Positions 1 to 9,002 of a stretch of 53,183 nucleotides of DNA are shown piece by piece. The DNA lies in NCBI RefSeq assembly GCF_002149035.1, contig NZ_NGFP01000025.1, positions 1 to 53,183 on the forward strand, read 5' to 3'. The position numbers and the translations under genes are program-made. The DNA is from Streptosporangium minutum (GTDB lineage Bacteria; Actinomycetota; Actinomycetes; Streptosporangiales; Streptosporangiaceae). A model generated the notes under the pieces. It saw nothing but the letters and a program-made list of their open reading frames with translations, was not told where the DNA came from and did no database searches. Numbering within the stretch: the stretch's first letter is position 1; each line of letters opens with the position of its first letter.

Positions 1-732
1 CTCCTCGGGCGTCGTCAGCGGTTCGAGCCCGCGCCGGCTCTCCGGCAGCAGCACCCGGCAGGTGATGGTGTCGAGGTAGCCGGGGACGCCCGCGGTGACC
101 TGGCGCGGTGAGCAGAAGTGGCCGTCGTCCATGGGGGCGGCGGGCAGCCCGCTCTCCTGCCCGTCACCGGGCCAGTGGCCCGTCAGCCCGGCGTACAGCA
201 GGCGGCCGAGGCCTTCGGCGTCGGTCCGGGCGGGGTCGTCGCTCGTCACGTCGGCCAGGACGGCGTCGACCCCCACGCCGAGCAGCTTGACCGTGCTGCC
301 CGCGGTCCACACCAGGTGGTCGGGGGTCAGGCAGAGGTGGGCCTGGTCCGCCTCGTGCGCGTGGGCCAGCGCCTCGGCCGCCTCCGCGACCAGCGCGGCG
401 GCCCGCTCGGGGTCCAGCGGCCCAGAGGTGATCATGTCGGTGAGGGTCTCCCCGCTCACCCACTCGCTGACGACGTAGGAGTGGCCGTCGTCCTCGGTGG
501 CGTCGAAGACCTGGGTCAGCCGCGGGTCGGTCAGCCGGCTGGCCGCCCGGGCGGCCGTGACGACCTCGTTGAGGCGGGGGAAGTCGGGGTCGAAGGTGTG
601 CACGGCGACGGGCCGGGCGAGCACCTCGTCGATGGCCTTCCAGAGCGTGGCGCCGCCGGACTCGTGGACGCGGTCCTCAAGCCGGAAACGCTCGGCAAGC
701 TTGGTGCCGGGCTCGACGGCGGAGGAACTCAT
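1..732 (-). CDS. Stand-alone protein-kinase-like (pseudokinase) protein next to murJ, 3' end outside window
   Basis: The frame is open from an ATG at 732, preceded by GGAGAG, to base 1, giving 244 codons of an incomplete gene. The protein starts MSSSAVEPGTKLAERFRLED and has the layout of a Ser/Thr kinase N-lobe and C-lobe. The catalytic residues look lost: the VAIK lysine is His45 (VAVH), the HRD motif reads H132-L-C, and the DFG position reads G152-V-G. It lies downstream of murJ on the same strand, 195 bases away. Known: in M. tuberculosis a pseudokinase domain is fused to the MurJ homologue MviN and binds FhaA when phosphorylated by PknB. Inference: this is the unfused counterpart, regulating lipid II export. 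The C-terminal part, perhaps with membrane or sugar-binding domains, is not visible. Confidence 0.85.
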   Translation of the reverse strand, partial: MSSSAVEPGTKLAERFRLEDRVHESGGATLWKAIDEVLARPVAVHTFDPDFPRLNEVVTAARAASRLTDPRLTQVFDATEDDGHSYVVSEWVSGETLTDMITSGPLDPERAAALVAEAAEALAHAHEADQAHLCLTPDHLVWTAGSTVKLLGVGVDAVLADVTSDDPARTDAEGLGRLLYAGLTGHWPGDGQESGLPAAPMDDGHFCSPRQVTAGVPGYLDTITCRVLLPESRRGLEPLTTPEE

Positions 733-927
733 GAGCTCTCCGTAACTGAGAACACGCCAGCGTCTTGCCGGGTTGACTCTTCAGGACACATCACGCGATG
801 CCGGGTGGATCCGCCCACGCCCTCCTGCTTCCATTAGCCGCATGTCGTCACACGCGTCGCACCATGGTAGTCCCGCGCCGGTTCCGCCCGTGTTCTGCTT
901 GTCAGACGCTTGGGACAAGTCTTGGGG

Positions 928-2532
928 TTACCGGCCTACCCGGCCCGCAACCATTCCAACGACCGAACTGACTTCCGGGATACGCATCCGGTACGCGATG
1001 ACCAGGTAGAGAACCATACCGAGACCGCCGCCCGCGGCCAGCATGATGGCCGCGCTGAGCGCGTTCAGGTCGGTCAGCTCCTGAGTGAGCCACAACACAC
1101 CCAGCGCGGCCGCCGCGGCCGGAAGCGCGGCCATGTACATCCGTGACAGCCCGGCGGCCACCACGCGCCCCTGGAGGCCGTGCACGCGGCGGCTGGCCAG
1201 GACCCAGGCGACCGCGGTGCCCACCACGTAGGTGACCGTGAACGCGAAGGCCAGGCCCATCACCACGTACTCCGCCGGAAGGGTGAAGTAGGCCACGACG
1301 CTGAGCGCGATGCTCAGCGCGGTGTTGCCCGCGCCGATGAAGACCGGCGTGCGGGTGTCGCCGAAGGCGTAGAAGACGCGCAGCAGGAGCTGGAAGATCG
1401 AGAACGGGACCAGCGCCAGGCCGAAGATCTGCAGCACGTTGCCGATGTAGACCGCCGAGTCGACGGTCATGTTGCCCCAGGAGAAGATCAGCACGGTCAC
1501 GGCGGGGCCCAGCACCATCAGCAGCAGCCCGGCCGGCACCAGCAGCGCCGACACCAGCCGCACGCCCGAGGCGAACTCCTCCCGGACCGACTCCAGCTGC
1601 CCGTCGTGCACCGCCCGGCTCATCCGGGGCAGCATCGCGGTGATCACCGAGACCGCGATGATCCCGTAGGGGAGCTGGAAGAACTGGAACGCGTAGGCGT
1701 AGGCGGAGTTGCCCGCTCCGGGCGCCGTCTCCCCCGCTCCGGCGGAGAGCCTGGTGGTGACGAGGAAACCGATCTGGTTGATGGCGACGTAGGCGAAGGC
1801 CCAGACCGCGGTCCGGCCCATCTCGCCGAGCCCGGCGTTGCGCAGGTCGAACCTGGGCCGGAACCGGAAACCCACCCGGTGCAGCGATACGATCAGCACC
1901 AGGCACTGGGCCACGATCCCGGCGGTGGTGCCCAAGCCGAGCACGGCGAGGTCGGCGTCGCTCACCCTGTCGATGTCCGCGCCCGCGTCACCGAGCATCA
2001 GGTAGTAGGCCACCAGGACGCAGATCATCACGATGTTGTTCAGCACCGGCGCCCACATGGGCGCGCCGAACCTGTCGCGGGTGTTGAGGATCGCTCCGGC
2101 GATGGCCCCGATCCCGAAGAAGGCGATCTGCGGCAGGATGTACTGGGCCAGCGTGACCGCGACCTCGATCTTCCTGGCGTTCCAGCCGGTGCTGTAGAGG
2201 CCGATCAGCGGCCGGGCGAGCAGCACGGCCAGCACCGCCACCACGGTCAGCGCGACGGTCGCGAACGTCATCAGCCGCTGCTCGTAGGCCCGCCCGCCGT
2301 CGGGGTCGTGCTTCTGCCGCTTAATGATCATCGGGACGACGACGCTGCTCAGGATCCCGGTGATGAGGAAGTCGAGCAGGATGAACGGGATCGCGTAGGC
2401 GACGTTGTAGGCGTCACCCAGGTAGGCGGTGCCGATCGCCGCGGCGAGCATCGCCGTGCGGACGAACCCCGTGACGCGGGAGACCATCGTCCCCGCCGCC
2501 ATGATCGCGCTCGCACGCAGGACCCTGCTCAT
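928..2532 (-). CDS. murJ: MurJ/MviN lipid II flippase
   Basis: A 534-residue polytopic membrane protein, the usual size for a 14-helix MATE/MOP-superfamily MurJ. It flips undecaprenyl-linked lipid II across the cytoplasmic membrane for peptidoglycan synthesis. The N-terminus has the typical S18-R19-x-x-G22-x-x-R25 pattern of the first helix; hydrophobic segments are spread over the whole length. There is no C-terminal kinase domain, unlike mycobacterial MviN, and a separate pseudokinase gene follows. It starts at ATG 2532, 29 bases after the stop of the DUF6049 gene, so the two are probably one operon (DUF6049-murJ-pseudokinase). Confidence 0.93.
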   Translation of the reverse strand: MSRVLRASAIMAAGTMVSRVTGFVRTAMLAAAIGTAYLGDAYNVAYAIPFILLDFLITGILSSVVVPMIIKRQKHDPDGGRAYEQRLMTFATVALTVVAVLAVLLARPLIGLYSTGWNARKIEVAVTLAQYILPQIAFFGIGAIAGAILNTRDRFGAPMWAPVLNNIVMICVLVAYYLMLGDAGADIDRVSDADLAVLGLGTTAGIVAQCLVLIVSLHRVGFRFRPRFDLRNAGLGEMGRTAVWAFAYVAINQIGFLVTTRLSAGAGETAPGAGNSAYAYAFQFFQLPYGIIAVSVITAMLPRMSRAVHDGQLESVREEFASGVRLVSALLVPAGLLLMVLGPAVTVLIFSWGNMTVDSAVYIGNVLQIFGLALVPFSIFQLLLRVFYAFGDTRTPVFIGAGNTALSIALSVVAYFTLPAEYVVMGLAFAFTVTYVVGTAVAWVLASRRVHGLQGRVVAAGLSRMYMAALPAAAAALGVLWLTQELTDLNALSAAIMLAAGGGLGMVLYLVIAYRMRIPEVSSVVGMVAGRVGR

Positions 2533-2561
2533 GCGTTTTCCTCCGCTAGGTCGCTAGGTGC

Positions 2562-4706
2562 TCAGGACTCGGTGCCGGCCGGCGCGCTCGCGCGCCTCGG
2601 GGGTACGGTCGCCGCCGAGGCGCGGCGGGTCCCCCGGCGGCGCAGGACGCGCATGATCACGGCCGCCAGCATGACCAGCAGGGCCGCTCCGACGATCACC
2701 AGCGCGATCCCGGTGTAGCCGGTGGTCCGCACGGTCAGCTCGACGGGCTTGCCGTAGTTCCGGCCGTCGGCCGTGGTGAGCTGGACCGTCACGGTGGTCT
2801 GCCCGCTGGCCGTCGTCGTGGCGGTCATCGGGACCCGGATGGTCCGGTTCTGACCGCCGCGGAGCACGATCGGGTCGTCCTTGGCCTCGTACGACTCGAT
2901 CTTCAGCAGCCTGGGCTGGTCGGAGGTCACCTTGAGCCGGACCGTGACCTGGTTGGCGTCGACGTCCTGGCCCAGCCCGTTGTGGACGGTGATCGGCACG
3001 TCGCCGTTCTTGCCGGCCAGCGTGCGGATCTGGGTCTGCTCGGTGCCGGTGATGGAGATCTTCCCGATCCGGGCGTCGACCGCCGTCCCGACCTGCTTGA
3101 CGTACGGCGTCGCGGTCTCGGCCCTGTCCCGCCAGGCGGAGGAGGCGAGCCGGAGCACCGCCAGGTCGAACACGTCGAGGTCCTGCTCCGTGGTCACCGC
3201 GGCCGTCAGGTCGGCGCGCGCGGCGACGCGCTTGACGCTGCCCACGTACGGCTTGGCGAGCTCCTTGCGCCGGTCCTGGTCGGTGTAGGTCAGGCCGGTG
3301 CGCGGCGTGGGGACGCCCTTGCCCCGCTTGATCGCGTCGAGCGTGGCCGGGGCGAGCCACGGCAGGGTGGCGGCAGTCTTCGCCAGGCCGGTCACGTAGG
3401 CCGGGTCCGGGTCCCAACGCCGGGGCGGGACGCCGATCACGGTCCTGGCGGTGGTGACGGGCTCGGAGCTGATCATGGCGGTCTCCGCGATGAACCGCTG
3501 GCGGTTCATCAGGGCCGCGCCGGGGGCCGAGGTCTCGGCCCCGATGATCTCGCCCAGCGCCGTGTCGGTGACCAGCGCGGTGATCGGGCCGTTCACGCTC
3601 TCCACGGTCGCCGAGGCGTCCGGGGTGGTGGCGGGCGGGATCGCCGGCGGCAGGTTCAGCGGGTTCAGCAGGACGGTGGCGACGTCGCCGGTGGACAGCA
3701 GGTCCAGGCCGTCGTAGTCGATCAGGCCGTTCACCGGCCAGTTCACGTCGGTCAGGACGTCACGGCCGAGGGTCTCCCTGGTGACGATCTTGGCCGCGTC
3801 GATCCCGGTCCCCGTGACGTCGTCGACGCCGTTGTGGGCCAGGGCGGCCACGTCGGGGTCGCCGTAGGGGGTCGCCACGACCGGAGGCTTGGCGAGAGCC
3901 GTACGGAGGTCGTCGAGCCACTTGGCGGCCGCGGCGTTCGCCGGGCGGTTCTCGCTCTTGTCCTTGGTCCTGAGCGTGTAGGCCCTGCCCAGCGCCCGCA
4001 CGTCGTCGAGGAGGGCGGGGTCGACCACCCAGGTGAGCCCCTTGGCCGAGGAGGTGTCCCGGGCGATCTCCAGCAGGTTGCCGAGGCGCTTGCCGTCGGC
4101 CAGGGACGCGGGCAGGCCGTCGCTGACGAAGGTGCGGTCGTCGGCCCGGCGGGGCTGGTCGATGAGCGGCAGGACCATGGCGAGCCTGGTCCGCGGCACC
4201 TTGACGTCCTTGGGCATGTAGGCCACGAAGGTGCGCTGGACGGCGAGCTGCTGGCCGATGGGGTCGAGCACCTCGATCATGACCGGGTAGACGCCGAACC
4301 GGGTCAGGCCCAGCCGCTGCGGCGTGGAGACGAACTCCCACGGCGCCTTGGCGGAGGGGGCGACCTGCGGGACGTTGAGCTGGTTCCAGGTGGTCGGCTG
4401 GAGCCCCTCCTGGCCGCTCTGGTAGGCCGCCATGTCGGCGCGCCGGGCGAACGGCTGGGAGGAGTAGCGCATCCGGATCCGCAGGTTGGCGAGCGCCTCG
4501 GTGCCGGTGTTGGTGAAGGACCCGGAGATCTTGATCTCGGTGGTCGGCTCACGGGGCACGTCGGGGCTGATCGCCTCCACCACGAGCTGGGGGCTCTGGC
4601 GGCTCGCCGTGGTCGTCTGGGCGTTCGCCGTAGCCGGAGGCACCACGGCCGCGGGAAGAAGCAGCGTGGTGGCGAGCACGGCGAGCAGCGCGGCCTTGTT
4701 GATCAC
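2562..4706 (-). CDS. DUF6049 family secreted/membrane-anchored protein
   Basis: A 714-residue protein with an N-terminal signal peptide (charged MINK, hydrophobic to about residue 25, then an Ala-rich cleavage region). It has a long extracytoplasmic part with an N-terminal beta-rich domain (residues about 40-170), and a single C-terminal transmembrane helix (about 666-685) followed by an Arg-rich tail. This matches the actinobacterial family always found upstream of murJ (Rv3909-like, DUF6049). The biochemical function is unknown; the invariant linkage suggests a role in lipid II export or envelope assembly, which is inference. The start ATG at 4706 leaves a 46-base gap to the preceding ybaK-like gene on the same strand. 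Confidence 0.85.
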   Translation of the reverse strand: MINKAALLAVLATTLLLPAAVVPPATANAQTTTASRQSPQLVVEAISPDVPREPTTEIKISGSFTNTGTEALANLRIRMRYSSQPFARRADMAAYQSGQEGLQPTTWNQLNVPQVAPSAKAPWEFVSTPQRLGLTRFGVYPVMIEVLDPIGQQLAVQRTFVAYMPKDVKVPRTRLAMVLPLIDQPRRADDRTFVSDGLPASLADGKRLGNLLEIARDTSSAKGLTWVVDPALLDDVRALGRAYTLRTKDKSENRPANAAAAKWLDDLRTALAKPPVVATPYGDPDVAALAHNGVDDVTGTGIDAAKIVTRETLGRDVLTDVNWPVNGLIDYDGLDLLSTGDVATVLLNPLNLPPAIPPATTPDASATVESVNGPITALVTDTALGEIIGAETSAPGAALMNRQRFIAETAMISSEPVTTARTVIGVPPRRWDPDPAYVTGLAKTAATLPWLAPATLDAIKRGKGVPTPRTGLTYTDQDRRKELAKPYVGSVKRVAARADLTAAVTTEQDLDVFDLAVLRLASSAWRDRAETATPYVKQVGTAVDARIGKISITGTEQTQIRTLAGKNGDVPITVHNGLGQDVDANQVTVRLKVTSDQPRLLKIESYEAKDDPIVLRGGQNRTIRVPMTATTTASGQTTVTVQLTTADGRNYGKPVELTVRTTGYTGIALVIVGAALLVMLAAVIMRVLRRRGTRRASAATVPPRRASAPAGTES

Positions 4707-4752
4707 ATGCCGGCCATGGGTCGAGTACGGCGCACGCCCGTAATGCTATGGC

Positions 4753-5274
4753 CTATCCAGCGAGGGGAAAGGTCGCAGGCTCCCTCCGTGACCGGGAATG
4801 GACTAGGTCAATGGTCTTCCCTGAGACAAGTGTGAGCAGGTGATCGGCACGTACCCGCAGTGCCGTGTGACGCTCTCCGGTCGGTGTGTGGACAACCTGC
4901 CCGGTTCCGGCGAGCCGCTCGTCGACCAGCACGGTCAGCCCGTCGGGGAGCAGCAGCGGGCAGATCAGCCCGGCGGCGTAGTCGGTGACGGAGTTCACCG
5001 TGAAGGCCGAGGCGGGACGGACCCGGCGGGCGCCCAGGGTGCCGCCGATCACGCCGGGCTGGGGAGGGAAGGCGACGGAGGTGACGACCGCGACGGGCTC
5101 GCGGCCGATCCGGGTCGTGACCTCGAAGACTGTGACCTGCACGCAGGACGCCGGGCTCGCGGACAGCAGCTCCGGCAGTTCGTCGACGCATGTCATCGCG
5201 CGCGGAAGGCGTACGATCTCATGGTGGACCTGGTGTGCGAGGAGCCAGCGGTGGATCGCGAGGGCGTCCTTCAT
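4753..5274 (-). CDS. YbaK/EbsC-like aminoacyl-tRNA deacylase domain protein
   Basis: A 173-residue protein starting at ATG 5274, with AAGGAG seven bases upstream. The frame extends further upstream, but the extension is the reverse shadow of cca and its composition is implausible. It resembles the YbaK/ProX editing fold: an N-terminal helix (KDALAIHRWLLAHQVHHEIV), a conserved region around FPPQPGVIGGTLGARRVRPA and a C-terminal substrate pocket around GERHTALRVRADHL. Family members hydrolyse mischarged aminoacyl-tRNA in trans. It is divergent from cca. In other actinobacteria this slot usually holds a NUDIX gene (mutT4-like). The substrate cannot be told from sequence. Confidence 0.7.
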   Translation of the reverse strand: MKDALAIHRWLLAHQVHHEIVRLPRAMTCVDELPELLSASPASCVQVTVFEVTTRIGREPVAVVTSVAFPPQPGVIGGTLGARRVRPASAFTVNSVTDYAAGLICPLLLPDGLTVLVDERLAGTGQVVHTPTGERHTALRVRADHLLTLVSGKTIDLVHSRSRREPATFPLAG

Positions 5275-5395
5275 GTATGTGCTCCTTGCCTCGACGCACG
5301 GCCCCCGACGGTCTCCTGACTGACCGTAACCTGGTGATCGCGTCAGGTGTATCCCCAGAGGGGAACATGTTCCGTAACCGAAGGACCTACCCGGC

Positions 5396-6835
5396 TTGTC
5401 CCTTTCAAATCTGTCTGAGAGCCAGCGGCACGGCATGAGCGAGCTGTTCCGGAAGATCGCCCCCGTGGCCGACGAACTCGGCGAACTGTTCTCCGCCCGG
5501 GGATACCAGATCGCCCTGGTGGGCGGCTCCGTCCGCGACGTCCTCCTCGGCAGGATCGGCAACGACCTCGACCTGACGACCGACGCGCGTCCGGAGACGG
5601 TCCTGGAGCTGATCCGCGACTGGGCCGACTCCGTCTGGACGATCGGCATCGACTTCGGCACGGTCGGCGTGCGCAAGGGCAACTGGCTGCTGGAGATCAC
5701 CACCTACCGCAGCGAGTCCTACGATCCCAAGTCGCGCAAGCCCGACGTGGTCTACGGCGACACGCTGGAGGGCGACCTCGCCCGGCGCGACTTCGCCGTC
5801 AACGCGATGGCGCTGCGCCTGCCGTCCCGCGAGTTCGTGGACCCGCACGGCGGCCTCGACGACCTGCACGCCAAGGCGCTGCGCACCCCGGCCCTCCCCG
5901 AGCGGTCCTTCGACGACGACCCGCTGCGGATGCTCCGCGCCGCCCGGTTCGCCAGCCAGCTCGGCTTCACCGTGGACCCGGCCGCGTTCGCCGCGATGAC
6001 CGCGATGGCCGAGCGGATCGAGATCGTCTCCGCCGAGCGGATCCGCGACGAGCTGAACAAGCTGATCTGCGGCGATCACCCCCGCGAGGGGCTCAAGATC
6101 CTCGTCGACTCCGGGCTCGCCGCCCACGTCCTGCCCGAACTGCCCAAGCTCCGCCTGGAGATCGACGAGCACCACCGGCACAAGGACGTCTACGAGCACA
6201 CGCTGATCGTGCTGGAGCAGGCGATCGACCTGGAGGAGAACGGCCCCGACCGCGTCCTGCGCTGGGCCGCGCTCCTGCACGACGTGGGCAAGCCCAAGAC
6301 CCGCCGCCACGAGCCCGGCGGCCGGGTCTCCTTCCACCACCACGAGATGGTCGGCGCGCAGCTCGCCAAGAAGCGGATGTCGGAGCTGAAGTTCCCCAAG
6401 GACGTGGTGGCCGACGTGTCCCGCCTGGTGGAGCTGCACCTGCGCTTCCACGGGTACGGCACCGGCGAGTGGACCGACTCGGCCGTCCGCCGCTACGTCC
6501 GCGACGGCGGGCCCCTGCTCGAACGCCTGCACAAGCTGACCCGCGCCGACTGCACCACGCGCAACAAGCGCAAGGCCCAGGCGCTGTCGCGGACCTACGA
6601 CCAGCTTGAGGAGCGCATCGCCCGGCTGGCCGACGAGGAGGAGCTGGGGAAGATCCGCCCCGAGCTCGACGGCAACGAGATCCAGGCCCTCCTCGGCGTC
6701 CCCCCGGGCCCGGTCGTCGGCCGCGCCTACAAGTTCCTCCTGGACATGCGCCTGGACAAGGGCGTCATCGGCAAGGAGGCGGCGGCCGACGCCCTGCGCC
6801 AGTGGGCCCACGAGAACGGCCTCTCCGCCGGGTGA
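5396..6835 (+). CDS. cca: CCA tRNA nucleotidyltransferase (PcnA/CCA family) with HD domain
   Basis: A 479-residue enzyme that adds or repairs the 3' CCA of tRNAs. The head domain shows GGSVRD (43-48) and the metal-binding D57-L-D59. It is followed by the RNA-binding neck and body, and an HD phosphohydrolase domain with LLHDVGK (H295-D296). The start is uncertain: TTG 5396 has AAGGA ten bases upstream, and the extra N-terminal residues (LSESQRH...SELFRK) look like those I recall in Streptomyces homologues. ATG 5435 would give 466 residues. Both tRNA-Ser genes in this window already encode CCA, so the role here may be mainly repair. Divergent from the ybaK-like gene. Confidence 0.92.
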   Translation: MSLSNLSESQRHGMSELFRKIAPVADELGELFSARGYQIALVGGSVRDVLLGRIGNDLDLTTDARPETVLELIRDWADSVWTIGIDFGTVGVRKGNWLLEITTYRSESYDPKSRKPDVVYGDTLEGDLARRDFAVNAMALRLPSREFVDPHGGLDDLHAKALRTPALPERSFDDDPLRMLRAARFASQLGFTVDPAAFAAMTAMAERIEIVSAERIRDELNKLICGDHPREGLKILVDSGLAAHVLPELPKLRLEIDEHHRHKDVYEHTLIVLEQAIDLEENGPDRVLRWAALLHDVGKPKTRRHEPGGRVSFHHHEMVGAQLAKKRMSELKFPKDVVADVSRLVELHLRFHGYGTGEWTDSAVRRYVRDGGPLLERLHKLTRADCTTRNKRKAQALSRTYDQLEERIARLADEEELGKIRPELDGNEIQALLGVPPGPVVGRAYKFLLDMRLDKGVIGKEAAADALRQWAHENGLSAG

Positions 6836-6860
6836 CGTCGCCGACCCGGACCGCAGAGGG

Positions 6861-8159
6861 TCACGACGGCGATGACGGCAGCGGCTCGGGCGCTCGGCCC
6901 GGGGTGACCACCCGGTAGAGCGCCGCGCCGCCCAGGTATCCGGCGGTGATGAGCCCCAGCACCAGCAGTGACCGGCCATCGGCCGGCAGCAGGGCCGCGG
7001 CCAGGGCCGCGGCCAGCACGTAGGTGCCGTTGAAGAGCATGTCGTAGATCGAGAAGGCCCGGCCGAGGTAGGCGTCCTCGACGTCCCGCTGGACGCTCGT
7101 GTCCGCGCAGATCTTGATGCTCTGCCCGGCGATGCCGAGCACGAAGCCGCCGACCGCGAAGCCCCACTGCTGGAACGGCGCGCAGAGCGCGAACGTCAGC
7201 ACCCCGGCGGTGGCGAGCATGGTCTGCACCCACCGCTCGATGCCGAAGCGCTCGGTGGCCCACGGCGTGACCAGGATGGCCAGGGCGTAGCCGACCCCGG
7301 AGGTGGCGACCACGACGGAGACCGCGTTCAGCGCGTCCTCGGTGTTCTCGGCGAAGTAGTAGCGCGACAGCAGCACCAGCATCGCCGTGCACATGCCGTA
7401 CACGAACCGGTGGGTGGCCATCGCCCCCATCGCGGCGGCGGCGGCCCGGTGGCGGACGAGATGCCGCGCGCCGTCGGCCAGGCCGCTCAGCACGTGGCGT
7501 ACGGCGGCGCGGGCCTGCGGCCGGTCCGGGTCGTAGGCCGGGCCGAGCAGCTCCCTGCCCATGGTCCTGGCGATCAGCGCGCTGAACCCGAAGCTGAGGC
7601 CGGAGGCGACCAGCAACACCGCCGTGCCCCGGTGGTCCGAGCCGAAGACCATCCGCAGCAGGTAGCCCGCGCCCACGCCCACGAAGGTCAGCACGGTGCC
7701 GGAGGTGGGGGTGACCGCGTTGGCCACCATCAGCCGGTCGGCCGGGACGACGTGCGGGAGCGAGGCGCCCAGCGCGGCGAGGAAGAAGCGGTTGACCCCG
7801 AGGACGGCGAGCGCGGCGGCGTAGAAGAGCCCCTCGGGAGCGCCGGCGGCGATGAGGGCGGCGGCCAGCAGCAGCAGCGCCCCGCGGACCAGCGGCGCGA
7901 TCACCAGGATCTGCCGCCGGGACCAGCGGTCGATGAACACCCCCACGAAGGGCCCCAGGACCGAGTACGGCAGGAACAGCACCGCCAGTCCGGCGGCGAT
8001 CTCGATGGCGCTGGTGCTCTTCTCCGGGTTGAAGAAGGCGAATCCGGCTACGCCGAACTGGAAGATCCCGTCGGAGAACTGCGAGACCAGGCGGGTGCCG
8101 AACAGCCGCCGGAAGTCCCGACCTTCCAGGACCACGCGTAGATCGGATACGAATGACAC
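6861..8159 (-). CDS. Major facilitator superfamily transporter
   Basis: A 432-residue protein with about twelve hydrophobic segments and the MFS loop 2-3 signature (GVFIDRWSRRQIL, around residues 72-84). It belongs to the MFS_3-like efflux group (MacLide/enterobactin-exporter type) by general appearance; the substrate is unknown. It converges with cca, the stops being 25 bases apart. The start ATG 8159 is far enough from the idi start for divergent promoters. No drug-resistance claim can be supported from sequence alone. Confidence 0.8.
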   Translation of the reverse strand: MSFVSDLRVVLEGRDFRRLFGTRLVSQFSDGIFQFGVAGFAFFNPEKSTSAIEIAAGLAVLFLPYSVLGPFVGVFIDRWSRRQILVIAPLVRGALLLLAAALIAAGAPEGLFYAAALAVLGVNRFFLAALGASLPHVVPADRLMVANAVTPTSGTVLTFVGVGAGYLLRMVFGSDHRGTAVLLVASGLSFGFSALIARTMGRELLGPAYDPDRPQARAAVRHVLSGLADGARHLVRHRAAAAAMGAMATHRFVYGMCTAMLVLLSRYYFAENTEDALNAVSVVVATSGVGYALAILVTPWATERFGIERWVQTMLATAGVLTFALCAPFQQWGFAVGGFVLGIAGQSIKICADTSVQRDVEDAYLGRAFSIYDMLFNGTYVLAAALAAALLPADGRSLLVLGLITAGYLGGAALYRVVTPGRAPEPLPSSPS

Positions 8160-8297
8160 GGGGTCAGCCTACGCTCGGCCGTCCCCGTGGAGACATCGGG
8201 AACATCCCTGAGATACGGGGGCGGACACTTCCACACCTTTCATGATCTAACGCTGATCAGGCATGACGGGCCGACATGGTCACGTACCCTCGGTCGG

Positions 8298-8879
8298 GTG
8301 ACGCCTCAAGAACACGTCGTGCTCGTCGACCCCGAGGGGAACGCGCTCGGCACGGCCCCCAAGTCCGTGGTGCACGGTCCGGACACCCCCCTCCATCTCG
8401 CCTTCTCCAGCTACGTCTTCGACGGGCAGGGCCGGGTGCTCCTCACCCGCAGGGCGTCGCACAAGCTCACCTGGCCCGGGGTGTGGACCAACAGCTGCTG
8501 CGGTCACCCGCTGCCCGGCGAGCCGATGGCGGAGGCGGTGACCCGCCGGCTCTCCCACGAGCTGGGGCTGAGCGCCGGCGGCGTCGACCTGCTGCTGCCG
8601 CGCTTCTCCTACCGGGCGGTCATGGACAGCGGGATCGTCGAGCACGAGCTCTGCCCGGTCTACCGGGTGGTCGCCGGGTCCGACGTCGCGCCCAACCCCG
8701 ACGAGGTCGACGACGTGCGCTGGATGCCGTGGAAGGAGTTCGTCGACGGGGTGCTCGCCCACCGCCTGGCCGTCTCCCCGTGGTGCCGCGAGCAGCTCCC
8801 GCAGCTGGTCGAGCTGGGCGCCGACCCCCTCGGCTGGCCGGTCGCCGACCCCGCCGGGCTCCCCGCCGCCGCCCGCTGA
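8298..8879 (+). CDS. idi: Isopentenyl-diphosphate delta-isomerase, type 1 (Nudix fold)
   Basis: A 193-residue enzyme from GTG 8298, the length expected for bacterial type 1 IDI. The frame opens earlier, at 8187, but the first 37 residues have no family character. It interconverts isopentenyl and dimethylallyl diphosphate in isoprenoid synthesis, using divalent metal. The catalytic Cys motif TNSCCGHP (C67/C68) and the acidic EHELCP motif (E115, E117) are both present, as is the Nudix-like region PMAEAVTRRLSHELG. No good Shine-Dalgarno sequence is visible before the GTG. It converges with ino1 and the two share a hairpin terminator at 8959-8987. Confidence 0.93.
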   Translation: MTPQEHVVLVDPEGNALGTAPKSVVHGPDTPLHLAFSSYVFDGQGRVLLTRRASHKLTWPGVWTNSCCGHPLPGEPMAEAVTRRLSHELGLSAGGVDLLLPRFSYRAVMDSGIVEHELCPVYRVVAGSDVAPNPDEVDDVRWMPWKEFVDGVLAHRLAVSPWCREQLPQLVELGADPLGWPVADPAGLPAAAR

Positions 8880-8958
8880 CCACGGATCGGCCGGGCACGG
8901 GCCGGCCGGACACGGATCATCCGGGAACGGGCCGCCGAACGCGGGCCTTCAACGCGGA

Positions 8959-8987
8959 GAGCCCCCCGCCCGATGGGCAGGGGGCTC
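8959..8987. terminator. Hairpin between convergent idi and ino1
   Basis: Inverted repeat with 13-base arms (one mismatch) around a three-base loop, G/C-rich, in the only gap between the idi and ino1 stops. It has no U-tract in either direction, as is common in actinobacteria. Probably a bidirectional terminator. Confidence 0.6.
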
Positions 8988-9002
8988 CTCACAGTCGGGC
9001 GC

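Noticed and set aside
2982-4835. 617-codon plus-strand frame
   Set aside because: Antisense shadow of the DUF6049 gene; no domain pattern and no ribosome-binding site.
4887-4895. TTGTCCACA DnaA box on the minus strand
   Set aside because: Single, inside the ybaK-like coding sequence; expected by chance.
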